Shown in pieces: positions 8,310 through 19,348 of a DNA stretch of 64,000 bases; positions within the stretch are counted from its first letter, which is position 1, and each line of letters starts with the position of its first letter. The translations under genes were made by a program, and so were the position numbers. The notes under the pieces are model-generated. The model made no database searches. It saw only the letters and a program-made list of their open reading frames with translations, and was not told the origin of the DNA. The DNA is from Lolliginicoccus suaedae. Its GTDB lineage: Bacteria > Actinomycetota > Actinomycetes > Mycobacteriales > Mycobacteriaceae. The stretch covers positions 235,846 through 299,845 of the forward strand of contig NZ_VSSO01000002.1 of assembly GCF_008312885.1 (NCBI RefSeq). The letters are read 5' to 3'.

Positions 8310-9180
8310 CTGCAAGCTCCCGATGCATGAGGTCGATCAAGTATTGGCCGTATCCGGACTTGACGAATGGCTCTGCCCGCTCGAGGAGCTCGTCCGCGGT
8401 GATGTAGCCGCAGCGCCAGGCTACTTCCTCGGGAGCGCCGATCTTGAGGCCCTGCCGGTGCTCGATGGTGCGCACGAAGTTCGACGCCTCGAGGAGGGAA
8501 TCGAACGTGCCCGTGTCGAGCCACGCGGTGCCGCGCCCGAGCTTCTCCACAGAGAGGCTGCCAGCGCGCAGGTACTCGAGGTTGACGTCGGTGATCTCGA
8601 GCTCGCCGCGCGGCGATGGCTTGAGGTTCCGCGCGATCTCGATGACGTCATTGTCGTAGAAATACAGGCCAGGTATGGCGTAGTTCGATTTCGGATTCTT
8701 CGGCTTCTCCGCGAGGGAAACGGCACGGCCAGCGTCGTCGAACTCGATGACGCCATACGAGCTGGGATTGGACACCCAGTATCCGAATACCGAGCCGCCG
8801 GTGATCGTCGAGAATCGAGCGAGGCTGGTCCCTGTTCCGGGGCCGTAGAAGATGTTGTCGCCGAGGATCAGCGCGACGGGTCCGGTGCCGATATGGTCGG
8901 CCCCGAGGGTGAACGCCTGGGCCAGGCCCTGTGGTTCCGGCTGCACCTTGTAGGTGAGCGAGATGCCGAACTGGCTGCCGTCGCCGAGCAGGCGCACGAA
9001 CTGCTCCCGATCATGCGGCGTCGTAATAATCAGGATGTCACGAATTCCGGCGAGCATGAGCGTCGAAAGCGGATAATAGATCATCGGCTTGTCGTAAACC
9101 GGAAGCAATTGCTTGCTCGTTCCCAGGGTGATCGGATGCAATCGCGAACCGGTGCCGCCCGCCAGGATTATTCCGCGCAT
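8296..9180 (-). CDS. rmlA: Glucose-1-phosphate thymidylyltransferase
   Basis: RmlA joins glucose-1-phosphate and dTTP to make dTDP-glucose, the first committed step to dTDP-rhamnose. The 294-residue nucleotidyltransferase begins with the signature [11 protein letters not shown] followed by [17 protein letters not shown], and contains the metal-site region [10 protein letters not shown] and the sugar-site motif EITDVN. Length is normal. It overlaps rmlC, which follows it on the same strand. Confidence 0.95.
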   Translation of the reverse strand: MRGIILAGGTGSRLHPITLGTSKQLLPVYDKPMIYYPLSTLMLAGIRDILIITTPHDREQFVRLLGDGSQFGISLTYKVQPEPQGLAQAFTLGADHIGTGPVALILGDNIFYGPGTGTSLARFSTITGGSVFGYWVSNPSSYGVIEFDDAGRAVSLAEKPKNPKSNYAIPGLYFYDNDVIEIARNLKPSPRGELEITDVNLEYLRAGSLSVEKLGRGTAWLDTGTFDSLLEASNFVRTIEHRQGLKIGAPEEVAWRCGYITADELLERAEPFVKSGYGQYLIDLMHRELADGIS

Positions 9181-9257
9181 GCCGCAATACTGTCAGGTTC
9201 GACGCCGGATGCAAGCCACCCCGCGAGCGCGCCACGGTCCCCTGCGTGCCACGGCCC

Positions 9258-10447
9258 TCAGCGGCGCAGGGCCTCCCGCCACGGGATCCGCGCGCCCATG
9301 CGCAGCACCGAGTTGCTGTAGATGCGCGCCGCGAGCACGGAGATCGCTGCGCATGCCGCCACCATGAGGACGAGCGACCCGGCGATCTCGATCATCGAGG
9401 CCTCGCCCGTGGCGACCCGGATCGGCATCGCGAACGCCGAGAACGGCGGTAGCCACGCCGTCACCACAGCCAGCGTGCCCCCCGGATTCGTCAGGTTCAT
9501 GACGCTCGCGCCCAAGCATGCGAACATCACCATGATCACCGGCGCCTGCACCGACTGGACTTCCTCCTGCCGCGACACCAAAGACCCGGCCGCGGCGTAC
9601 AGCAACGCGAAGAACAAGTAGCCCAGCAGCGCCCACACAACCAGCGAGGCAAACATCGCGACCTCGCTCCCGGATATCGTGAGCAGCCCCGTCAGGCTCG
9701 CCACCACCAGGCCCACCGCCGCGTAGGTGAGCACCTGGAGCAGACCCGCCGCGCCGATGCCGAGCACCTTGCCCCACAGCAGTTGCAGCGGCTTGATCGT
9801 CGACAGCAGGATCTCGACCACCCTGCTCGACTTCTCCTCCACGACGCCCATCGCCACATACATGCCGAAGCCGAACACCAGGCCGGTCAGCAGGTACAGC
9901 ACGACGCCCGCGATGATGGTCTGCTGCGTGGCGTCCGAATCCGGCGGATCAGCGACCTCCACCTCGACCCCGGACGCAGCATCCGCCGCGAAAGCCTCGG
10001 GATCCACACCCTGTGCCTGCAAGGCCGCATCGAAGGCCAGAGCGCTCGCCGCCGACTCCAGCACCGCCGCCATTGGCGGATCCAGCGGCTCCACGCTATA
10101 GGCATCAAGAACAGTGTCCGAGCGGCCCAGCAGCGCGACCCCGGCATCCTCGCCGTCCACCCAGGCCCGCGCCTCCTCGACGCTCGCGGCGTCCCGTGCC
10201 TCGACGAGCACCCCGAGAGCCTCGCCCGATGCCTCGACCGCTTCCGCCTCCACCGACAAGCCCGGCGCCACCGCCACCACCGTCGGCTCCGGCTCCCCGT
10301 CGCCCCGGAACAGCGAGAACGCCACCAGGCCGCCGACGATGATCACCAGCGTGATGATGTTGCCCACCACGAACGACTTCGTGCGCACCTGCGCCCGGAA
10401 CTCCCGCAGCGCCACCAGAAGGACTGCCGAACTGCTCTGACCACTGC

Positions 10448-10451
<4 letters not shown>
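9258..10451 (-). CDS. ABC-2 type export permease (NatB-like)
   Basis: A 397-residue membrane protein with one N-terminal membrane segment (about residues 27-47), a long extracytoplasmic region to about residue 170, then five or six further segments. It shows the EKSSRVVEILLSTIKPLQLLWGKVLG element typical of ABC-2/NatB permeases (quoted in part: KSSRVVEILLS). It should pair with the ATPase encoded immediately upstream; its start codon overlaps that gene's stop (ATGA). The substrate is unknown; relatives have been linked to sodium, drug or lipid export, which cannot be resolved here. Confidence 0.85.
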
Positions 10452-12645
<2,194 letters not shown>

Positions 12646-12702
12646 CGCGGGGGCGGATGGGTGATAATGAGGCCCCTGTGAACGAGGCGAGGTGGGCAAG
12701 GC

Positions 12703-13794
12703 ATGGCGATCAAGTACCTCGGCTCCAAGCGTGTCTTGGTTCCGGTTCTGGGGGACCTGCTAGCGGCGAGCGGTGCCGGTACCGCGTTGGATCTGTTCAC
12801 GGGCACGACGCGGGTGGCGCAGGAGTTCTGCCGCAGGGGCGCGCGCACGACGGCGGTGGATCTGGCTACGTATTCGGAGGTTCTGGCCCAGTGCTATGTG
12901 GAGCTTGACGCTGCCGCGGTGGATCGCGCCGAGATAGTTGATGCGCTGGAGCATCTCGAGTCATTGCCGCCTGTCCGGGGCTACATCACCGAGACGTTTT
13001 GCGAGGCGAGCCGCTATTTCCATCCCAAAAATGGTGTTCGCATCGACGCGATCCGCGAGGGGATCGACGAGCACTATGGGGATAGCTGGCTGCGTCCTGT
13101 TCTCTTGACGAGCTTGATGGAGGCCGCTGATGCGGTGGACTCGACCGTGGGTATCCAGATGGCGTACCTCAAGCAGTGGGCGCGCCGGGCGAGCAATGAT
13201 CTCAAGCTGAAGGTTCCTGAGTTGACGCCGTGCGCGGGCAAGGCGGTGCGCGGGGACGCGACGGAACTGGTGCATTCGCTGCCTCATGTGGATCTTGCTT
13301 ATCTGGATCCGCCCTACAACCAGCATCGATACTTCACGAACTACCACATCTGGGAGACGCTGGTTCGCTGGGATGCGCCGGAATGCTATGGGGTGGCGTG
13401 CAAGCGGATCGATAGCAGGGATCCGGCGACGATGAGTGTATTCAATCGCAAGCGCGAGATGGCTCCCGCGCTGGCGCAGACCATCAAGTCGGTGAATGCG
13501 GATGTGGTCATGGTCAGTTTCTCGAACGAGGGCTATGTTCCGCTCGAGGATCTGGTCGAGATGTGCAAGGCCCGCGGCAATCCTGTCGAGGTCCTTGCTT
13601 TTGATGCGAAGCGGTATGTGGGTTCGTTGATCGGCATCTATAACCCGAGCGGCGATAAGGTCGGCAAGGTATCGCACACCCGCAACACGGAGTATGTCCT
13701 GCTCAGCGGGGAAGCTGACCGGATCGGGGATATGGCCAGCACGGTGCTCGATCGGACCCAGCAGTTCTCGCGCGCCGGGAGTGCTGTGTCCTGA
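12703..13794 (+). CDS. Orphan DNA adenine methyltransferase (D12 class-like)
   Basis: The 363-residue protein has the SAM-binding motif LDLFTGTTRVAQEF near residues 29-42 and the catalytic DPPY motif in AYLDPPYNQHRYFTNYH near residue 200. That order and the YLGSKR N-terminus fit the D12 class of N6-adenine methyltransferases. No restriction endonuclease gene lies beside it, so it is either an orphan or an epigenetic enzyme. The sequence specificity cannot be predicted from sequence alone. Third codon positions are somewhat richer in A/T than in rmlB next door, which hints at acquisition. The ATG at 12703 is preceded by GAGGCGAGG. Confidence 0.85.
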   Translation: MAIKYLGSKRVLVPVLGDLLAASGAGTALDLFTGTTRVAQEFCRRGARTTAVDLATYSEVLAQCYVELDAAAVDRAEIVDALEHLESLPPVRGYITETFCEASRYFHPKNGVRIDAIREGIDEHYGDSWLRPVLLTSLMEAADAVDSTVGIQMAYLKQWARRASNDLKLKVPELTPCAGKAVRGDATELVHSLPHVDLAYLDPPYNQHRYFTNYHIWETLVRWDAPECYGVACKRIDSRDPATMSVFNRKREMAPALAQTIKSVNADVVMVSFSNEGYVPLEDLVEMCKARGNPVEVLAFDAKRYVGSLIGIYNPSGDKVGKVSHTRNTEYVLLSGEADRIGDMASTVLDRTQQFSRAGSAVS

Positions 13795-13808
13795 CGAGAA
13801 ACGGCCGA

Positions 13809-13835
13809 GGCCCCCCGCAGATCATGCGAGGGGCC
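13809..13835. terminator. Bidirectional terminator between the methyltransferase and DUF4383 genes
   Basis: GGCCCCCCGCA (13809-13819) pairs with TGCGAGGGGCC (13825-13835) with one mismatch and a 5-base loop. It lies between two convergent genes, so it can serve both. Confidence 0.65.
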
Positions 13836-13854
13836 CCGGTCGATTCCTACTGGA

Positions 13855-14307
13855 TCAGCTTGTGGCCTTGTCCAGCTTGGTGGCGGCGATGCCCGCACCG
13901 ACCATCACGGCGCCGAGCACGAAGTGCAGCCAGTTGTCAGCAGTGTTGAGGCCGACGAAGTTGAAGTTGGTGTCCAGGTCGATGACCAGGCCGTAGGCCC
14001 ACAGCACCAGGTAGATGGCACCGCCGGCGAGGAGGAACCAGCGCGCTCCGGCCGCGGTGCGGGCCAGGACGAGGCCGACAACACCGAAGAGCAGGTGCAC
14101 GATGTTGTGCAGGACGGACACGGCGAAGATGCCGAGCAGCTGGGCGTGCTCGCCGCCGTGGCCGTGGCCAGCGAAGGCAAGGTCGCCGTAGTTGGTGGTG
14201 ATGCCCGGGATGAACCCGAGGATGCCGACGAGGATGAACACGGCACCAAAGACGCCGGCGATGATCTGGCCGGTGGACTTGCCGTTGAGTACTGCGGGAC
14301 GGGTCAC
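13855..14307 (-). CDS. DUF4383 membrane protein
   Basis: A 150-residue protein with four membrane segments (about residues 15-36, 60-80, 88-108 and 122-142) and the sequence HNIVHLLFGVVGL typical of DUF4383 proteins of actinobacteria. The family has no established function. A histidine/glycine stretch (HGHGGEH) lies in the first external loop and might bind metal, which is a guess. It is transcribed convergently with the methyltransferase, and its upstream region of about 225 bp faces the DUF418 gene. Confidence 0.8.
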   Translation of the reverse strand: MTRPAVLNGKSTGQIIAGVFGAVFILVGILGFIPGITTNYGDLAFAGHGHGGEHAQLLGIFAVSVLHNIVHLLFGVVGLVLARTAAGARWFLLAGGAIYLVLWAYGLVIDLDTNFNFVGLNTADNWLHFVLGAVMVGAGIAATKLDKATS

Positions 14308-14534
14308 GGGAGTGATCCTTTCGGTTGGTTGCGCTCTTGCTGATCGAGCTTCTGCGGGTCATTCGCTGGCCAGCTACCGCGTGGATTGGCCGATGACGTG
14401 CGGCGATGATCACACCTGAGGGGTGGAACGGATGCGCCGCGCCGGGCGATCGCGCGTGCGGATGCCATTATCCGGGGGCGCCGATATACTCCCGGCAGGC
14501 GCAACAATCTGTCGCAAAACGGGGAGGAGCCACC

Positions 14535-15755
14535 ATGGCGAAGGATCTCGCGCGCGGCCCCGCCCGCACCGGGGAGCGCGCCCTCGCCCCCGACCTTGCC
14601 CGCGGATTCATGCTGCTGCTCATCGCCATCGCCAACACCCCGTGGTACCTGTGGGGCCGCGAGGGAGAGCGGCTCGCCGCGCATCCCCCAGGCGGCTCCG
14701 CCCTGGACCAGGCGACGCAGGCGCTCATCGTCACCACCGTGGACCTGCGCGTCTACCCGATGTTCGCGTTCCTCTTCGGCTACGGCATCGTCATGCTTTA
14801 TCAACGCCAGATCGCCGCGGGCACCCCGGAGCGGGCCGCGCGCGCCCTGATCCAGCGCCGCAACGTGTGGCTGCTCGTCTTCGGTTTCGCGCATGCGCTG
14901 CTGCTGTGGTTCGGCGACATCCTCGGCGCGTACGGCCTGGTAGGCCTCATCCTGGTATGGCTGTTCCTGCGCCGCACCGACCGCACGGTGCTGCTGTGGA
15001 GCGTCATCGGAGTCGCCGTGCTGGCCATGCTGACCTTCCTGGCGCTGATCACCGCGCTGTCCGTGCCGCCCGCCGACCAGCCCAGCGAATCATTCAGCCC
15101 GTACTTCATCATCGATGCCGCCAATGGCGAATCGAACTACTTCATCTCCGCTGTGACACGAGTGGCCTTCTGGGGAGCACTGATCCTCTTCCAGGGAATC
15201 GTCAGCCTCGCGGTGCCCATCGCGATCCTGCTCGGCATCTGGGCGGCACGCCACCGCATCCTCGAGCAGCCTGGCCAGCACCTGCGGCTCCTGCGCGTCA
15301 CCGCGATCACCGGCATCGCGCTCGGATGGGCCGGGGGCGCGCTCGCGGCGTCCGCCAAGCTCGGCGCGTGGGAACCGTCGGATGCGATGCGCGGCGCTCT
15401 CGAGTTCGTGCAGCTGAGCACCGGGCTCACCGGTGGGGTCGGCTATGTCGCCCTGTTCGGGCTGCTAGGCCACTGGCTGCAACCGCGGGTGCCCCTCGGT
15501 ATCGCGGGAACCGCCATCACCGCCGTCGGCAAGCGATCCCTCTCCTGCTACCTCGCGCAATCCATCCTGTGCGCGCCGATCCTCGCCGCCTGGGGCCTCG
15601 GCCTCGGCGAGCACCTCCACAGCGCCAGCATGGCCGCCTACGCCATCGCCGTCTGGATCCTCATCGCGGCATGGGCGTACTGGCTGGAGCGAGGTGGCAA
15701 GCAAGGTCCGTTCGAGAAGGTGCTGCGGGGCCGTGTGTACGGGCGGGCGAGCTAG
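14535..15755 (+). CDS. DUF418-family membrane protein
   Basis: The 406-residue protein has about nine membrane segments and the pattern of DUF418/YeiB-like proteins: a short basic leader, ALAPDLARGFMLLLIAIAN (LARG is the usual entry to the first helix), FLFGYGIVML, and the C-terminal domain with SLSCYLAQSILCAPIL. The biochemical role of the family is unknown; a link to acyl or sugar transfer has been suggested for related proteins. The ATG at 14535 follows GGGGAGGAG by six bases; an upstream reading to 14406 is not supported. The gap before it (14308-14534) has a TATACT at 14483-14488 that may be a -10 element. Confidence 0.8.
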   Translation: MAKDLARGPARTGERALAPDLARGFMLLLIAIANTPWYLWGREGERLAAHPPGGSALDQATQALIVTTVDLRVYPMFAFLFGYGIVMLYQRQIAAGTPERAARALIQRRNVWLLVFGFAHALLLWFGDILGAYGLVGLILVWLFLRRTDRTVLLWSVIGVAVLAMLTFLALITALSVPPADQPSESFSPYFIIDAANGESNYFISAVTRVAFWGALILFQGIVSLAVPIAILLGIWAARHRILEQPGQHLRLLRVTAITGIALGWAGGALAASAKLGAWEPSDAMRGALEFVQLSTGLTGGVGYVALFGLLGHWLQPRVPLGIAGTAITAVGKRSLSCYLAQSILCAPILAAWGLGLGEHLHSASMAAYAIAVWILIAAWAYWLERGGKQGPFEKVLRGRVYGRAS

Positions 15756-15790
15756 GGGCGTCATGGCTCGCCTGGCCTCCGCGCGGCCGT

Positions 15791-15860
15791 AAACGCGATA
15801 GAAATTCCCGGGAATCCAGGTCGGTTTCTATCGCGTTTGGCAACTTCCGGTGCTTTTGCC
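15791..15860. repeat. Palindromic intergenic repeat, family A, copy 2
   Basis: AAACGCGATAGAAA (15791-15804) and TTTCTATCGCGTTT (15825-15838) form a perfect 14-bp inverted repeat, followed by a conserved tail containing GCAACTTCCGGTGCTTTTGC. It matches copy 3 at 64 of 70 positions and lies at the 3' end of the unknown gene 15878-16372 and of the DUF418 gene (convergent). Confidence 0.9.
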
Positions 15861-15877
15861 CCGCGAGGGCCGGGCGC

Positions 15878-16372
15878 CTAGCGTCCCGAGTCGTTCTTGA
15901 GTTGCTTCGGCCAGCGAACCGCAGTGGTCGGCCACAGCTGGATGAGGTACTGCTCAACAGGATCTTCCTCGAATAGTGGCCCGTCATAGTAGGTACCCTT
16001 GCCATTCGCATGTACGCGCACCCCATAGCGGTGGCTCCCTGCGGGCGTCAGCGTCATCCCCGGCTCCGTGGGCAGAAAGACCTCAAGCTCGCGTCCTTGC
16101 AGTACCAAACCCTTGCCCTTGTACTCCACGATTCCTTCCGCGACATCCTCCCACCTATCCAATTCCTGAGGTGGCTTGGAATCGTGCAGTTCCACGGTTA
16201 CGTCGACGGGGCCGTAGGAGATCCCGACGTACATGAGCACGGTGTCCTCGGCGAAGGTCGCAAGCCTCGTGTACGGGTAGGCGCCGGGGACGATCTCGCG
16301 CATATCGCCTGGCGATAGTTCCAAGAGATGATCCTCGGTGGGGACAACCGCCTGATAGCTGGATTGGAGCAT
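15878..16372 (-). CDS. Unknown protein (164 aa) in a repeat-flanked cassette
   Basis: I do not recognise this family. The protein is moderately acidic, has no membrane segment or signal peptide, and seems to be mainly beta structure followed by a helical end (FEEDPVEQYLIQLWP). The start ATG at 16372 is well supported by AGGAGG about eight bases upstream. It is a stand-alone gene: direct copies of the family A palindromic repeat lie just downstream (15791-15860) and upstream (16455-16524), so it may be a single-gene cassette. The C-terminal style resembles small cytosolic proteins sometimes annotated as immunity proteins, but no toxin gene is adjacent, so that stays a guess. Confidence 0.7.
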   Translation of the reverse strand: MLQSSYQAVVPTEDHLLELSPGDMREIVPGAYPYTRLATFAEDTVLMYVGISYGPVDVTVELHDSKPPQELDRWEDVAEGIVEYKGKGLVLQGRELEVFLPTEPGMTLTPAGSHRYGVRVHANGKGTYYDGPLFEEDPVEQYLIQLWPTTAVRWPKQLKNDSGR

Positions 16373-16454
16373 TCCGCCTGCCTCCTGTCACGGGTCCGGG
16401 GGCATAGGTAACCCTCATGGCGCGCCCGACTGCAAGTGGCCCCTGCTCCGCGGT

Positions 16455-16524
16455 AAACGCGATAGAAACTGCCGGGAATCCAGGTCGGTTTCTATCGCGT
16501 TTGGCGATTTCGGGTGCTTTTTCC
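16455..16524. repeat. Palindromic intergenic repeat, family A, copy 3
   Basis: AAACGCGATAGAAAC (16455-16469) pairs perfectly with GTTTCTATCGCGTTT (16488-16502). The centre shares CCGGGAATCCAGGTCGG with copy 2, and the tail is a slightly changed version (TTTCGGGTGCTTTTTCC). Copies 2 and 3 are in direct orientation, 664 bp apart, around the gene 15878-16372. Confidence 0.9.
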
Positions 16525-16584
16525 CAGCAGTCGCCCGCCGGCCACCCGCCCGCCGGCCAGCCACCAACCAACCCGCCAGCCACG

Positions 16585-17472
16585 CTAGGGCCGCCGGAAC
16601 TGCTCCTCGCGCCCGAGCTTGCGCAGCCGGTTCCATTCCCGCCAGCCCGCCACGTCGCGCTTGCTGATCAGGAAGTACCAGCTGAATCGCACCCATTCCT
16701 GGAGCAGCAGCTTCCGCATCCCGGGCTGGGAGAGCAGGTAGCCACGGTTGCGGTAGGTGAAGTAGCGCTTCGTCTCGTTGTCGGGGTACTGGGTGTGCAT
16801 GCGGCCGCCGAGGATCGGCTTGAACTCGTCGGATCCGTCGGGGTGCAGGTAGGCGGCTTGCAGGCAGGTGCCGAAGGGCAGGCCGGATCGCACGAGGCGG
16901 CGGTGCACGTCGACCTCATCGCCACGCACGAACAGGCGCAGGTCGGGCACGCCGACTGATTCGAGGGCGGTGGCGGAGAACAGCGCGCCGTTGAACAGCG
17001 AGGCGATGCCGGGCAGCAGGTCCTCGTCGCCGAGCTCGTGCCGCCAGCGCCGCCACACGAGGCCGCGGCGCAGGGGGAATGCCAGCCGGTCGGGCTCGTC
17101 GATGTTGCACACCACGGGCGAGACCTCGGAGAGCCCGTGCCGCTGGGCGCAATCGAGGAGGGTGGCGAGCACGGCGGGGCCCTCGGGGCGTCCGTCGTCG
17201 TCGGCGAGCCACACCCAGTCCGCACCGAGGGCGAGGGCGTGAAGCATGCCGAGGGCGAAGCCGCCGGCGCCACCGAGGTTGCTCTGCGAGCCGAGGTAGG
17301 TGGTCTCGATGGGCTGGTTCTCGACGAGCTCGCGCACTTCGGGCTCGTTGGCGTTGTCGACCACGATGAGGTGGTCGACGGGGCGTTGCTGGTTGGCGAT
17401 CACGTCGAGGGACGCGGCGAGCAGCTCGCGCCTGCGGTGGGTGACCACCACGGCGATGATGCGTTCGTTCAC
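16585..17472 (-). CDS. glfT1: Galactofuranosyltransferase, initiating type
   Basis: GlfT1 transfers the first galactofuranose residues from UDP-galactofuranose onto the rhamnosyl linker of arabinogalactan at the inner membrane face. The 295-residue GT-A enzyme starts ERIIAVVVTHRRRELLAASL and carries the metal-binding Asp triad in WVWLADDDGRP, then the acceptor-side motif FVRGDEVDVHRRL and a C-terminal basic, partly hydrophobic tail. The GTG at 17472 overlaps the wzt stop by four bases (GTGA), which fixes the start; longer readings run into wzt. The gene order wzm-wzt-glfT1 makes the coupling between galactan initiation and export plausible. Confidence 0.92.
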   Translation of the reverse strand: MNERIIAVVVTHRRRELLAASLDVIANQQRPVDHLIVVDNANEPEVRELVENQPIETTYLGSQSNLGGAGGFALGMLHALALGADWVWLADDDGRPEGPAVLATLLDCAQRHGLSEVSPVVCNIDEPDRLAFPLRRGLVWRRWRHELGDEDLLPGIASLFNGALFSATALESVGVPDLRLFVRGDEVDVHRRLVRSGLPFGTCLQAAYLHPDGSDEFKPILGGRMHTQYPDNETKRYFTYRNRGYLLSQPGMRKLLLQEWVRFSWYFLISKRDVAGWREWNRLRKLGREEQFRRP

Positions 17473-18293
17473 CGGTTCTCCTCGATCCCGTCGCGCTTGT
17501 CCTCGATGGCCATGTCGGCGCGCACCTTGTCGACGATGCTGGCCGCCTCGGGCCCCTTGTAGTGGGTGAGCACGTCCTTGATGCTGCCGCGCTCCCGGAT
17601 GGTGCCGTGATCGATCCACATGGCGGTGTCGCACAGCTGCGCGAGGAACTCGTCGGAATGGCTGGCGAAGACCAGGATGCCGGATCGCGAGACCAGTTCC
17701 TCGAGCTTGCGGCGGGCCTTGCGCATGAACTCCGCGTCCACCGCGCCGATTCCCTCGTCAAGCAGCAGGATCTCCGGCTCGATGCTGGTGACCACCCCCA
17801 TAGCCACCCGCACGCGCATGCCGGTGGAGTAGGTGCGCAGGGGCATGTTGAGGTAGTCGCCGAGCTCGGTGAAGTCGGCGATCTCGTCCATGCGGGCCAG
17901 CATCTGCTTGCGGGTCATGCCGAGGAACAGGCCGCGGATGATGATGTTCTCGTAGCCGGAGATCTCCGGGTCCATGCCGACGCCGAGGTCGAAGATCGGC
18001 GCCACACGTCCCTGGACGCGGGCCTTGCCGCGGGTGGGCTCGTAGATCCCGGCGAGCAGCCGCAGCAGCGTCGACTTGCCTGCCCCGTTGTGCCCGACGA
18101 GCCCCACGCGGTCGCCCTCGCGCAGCGACATGGTGATGTCCCGGAGGGCCTCGACGACCATCACGTTGGAGTTGTTGCGCTTCATGGCGCCGCCGGCCCT
18201 GCCGAGCACGGCTTTCTTCAATGATCGTGTCTTCGCGTCGAAGATGGGGAAGTCCACGTACGCCCCGGCGGTGTCGATCCTGACCTCGCTCAC
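17469..18293 (-). CDS. wzt: Galactan/O-antigen-type ABC exporter ATPase
   Basis: This 274-residue ATPase of the Wzt/RfbE type energises export of lipid-linked galactan across the membrane. It has the N-terminal extension typical of the group (SLKKAVLGRAGGAMKR), Walker A GHNGAGKST, signature YSTGMRVRVAMG, Walker B ILLLDEGIGAVD and the H-loop ASHS. The carbohydrate-binding C-terminal domain of some Wzt proteins is absent, as in mycobacterial homologues. It lies 12 bases after wzm and overlaps glfT1. Confidence 0.93.
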   Translation of the reverse strand: MSEVRIDTAGAYVDFPIFDAKTRSLKKAVLGRAGGAMKRNNSNVMVVEALRDITMSLREGDRVGLVGHNGAGKSTLLRLLAGIYEPTRGKARVQGRVAPIFDLGVGMDPEISGYENIIIRGLFLGMTRKQMLARMDEIADFTELGDYLNMPLRTYSTGMRVRVAMGVVTSIEPEILLLDEGIGAVDAEFMRKARRKLEELVSRSGILVFASHSDEFLAQLCDTAMWIDHGTIRERGSIKDVLTHYKGPEAASIVDKVRADMAIEDKRDGIEENR

Positions 18294-18305
18294 GCTGCTC
18301 CTCCC

Positions 18306-19205
18306 TCAGACCCAGTACGCCACGCGGGCGCGATAGTTGCGCATCGCCAGCAGGGTCATGGCCCAGCCGACGACGGTGAATCCCAGCACGATCACCCAGT
18401 GGTACAGGTCCACGTGGTTGCCGAGCATGGGTGCCCGGATGATCTCCAGGTAGTGGAACAGCGGGTTGATCTCGACGAGCCGCGCGCGATCGGCGGCCTC
18501 GCCGCCCCGGTTGATCAGGCCCTCGGTGGTCCACACGATCGGCGTCATGAAGAACATCAGCAACGTCAGGCTGTTGAGGATCGGATAGATGTCGCGGTAG
18601 CGGGTGGCGAGGATGCCGAAGAACATGATCACCCACAGCACGTTCAGCACCAGCAGCACCAGCGCGGGGAACGCGAGCAGGCTATGCCACCCCAGCGGCG
18701 GCCGGAAAACCGCCAGCATGATCAGGTAGATCAGCATGTTGTGCGCGAAGAACAGCAGCAGTCGCCACGTCAGCCGGTAGACGTGCACGCTCAGCGCCGA
18801 CGGCAGGAACTTGATCAGTCCCTCGTTCTTGATGAACACCTCTGCGCCGTCGATGATGGCGCCCTGGATCATCGCCCACACGATCAGGCCCACCGTGACG
18901 TGCGGCAGGAACGAGCGCAGGTCGACCTCGAGCAGCACCGAGTACAGCAGGCCCATCGCGACGGCCTGCACGCCGGTGGCGATGGTGATCCAGAACGGGC
19001 CGATCACCGAGCGGCGATACCGCTGCTTGATGTCCTGCCAGCCAAGCACCCACCACAACTCGCGCTGAGCCAGGCCGGTGCGCAGGTCCTCGATCGCGCG
19101 GCGCATCGTGCGCGAATCGGAGGTGATCTCATGCACCTCTACCTGCAGGGCATGGGCGGTCGGCTCGCCGTGGCCTCCGCTGGGCTGTGTTGCTGAGTCG
19201 GGCAC
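18306..19205 (-). CDS. wzm: Galactan/O-antigen-type ABC exporter permease
   Basis: The 299-residue ABC-2 permease of the Wzm/RfbD type has a cytoplasmic N-terminus with the amphipathic element ELWWVLGWQDIKQRYRRS, then six membrane segments (about residues 68-90, 100-122, 145-170, 178-200, 208-226 and 268-290). It forms the channel for lipid-linked galactan with Wzt. The start is a GTG at 19205. The first 30 residues are variable and polar, so the exact start is not certain. Confidence 0.92.
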   Translation of the reverse strand: MPDSATQPSGGHGEPTAHALQVEVHEITSDSRTMRRAIEDLRTGLAQRELWWVLGWQDIKQRYRRSVIGPFWITIATGVQAVAMGLLYSVLLEVDLRSFLPHVTVGLIVWAMIQGAIIDGAEVFIKNEGLIKFLPSALSVHVYRLTWRLLLFFAHNMLIYLIMLAVFRPPLGWHSLLAFPALVLLVLNVLWVIMFFGILATRYRDIYPILNSLTLLMFFMTPIVWTTEGLINRGGEAADRARLVEINPLFHYLEIIRAPMLGNHVDLYHWVIVLGFTVVGWAMTLLAMRNYRARVAYWV

Positions 19206-19348
19206 GGGTCACAAGCCTAGTCGTGCCCCCTGCCCCACGGGGCGGAGGCCGCGCCGATAGCCTCGAGCAGGGTGGTCAGCCTGAGGGCGCGGGGACACGG
19301 CCGGCATCAGTGTTTGCGCCGGACCTGTTGAGCAGTAATGGTTGTCGC

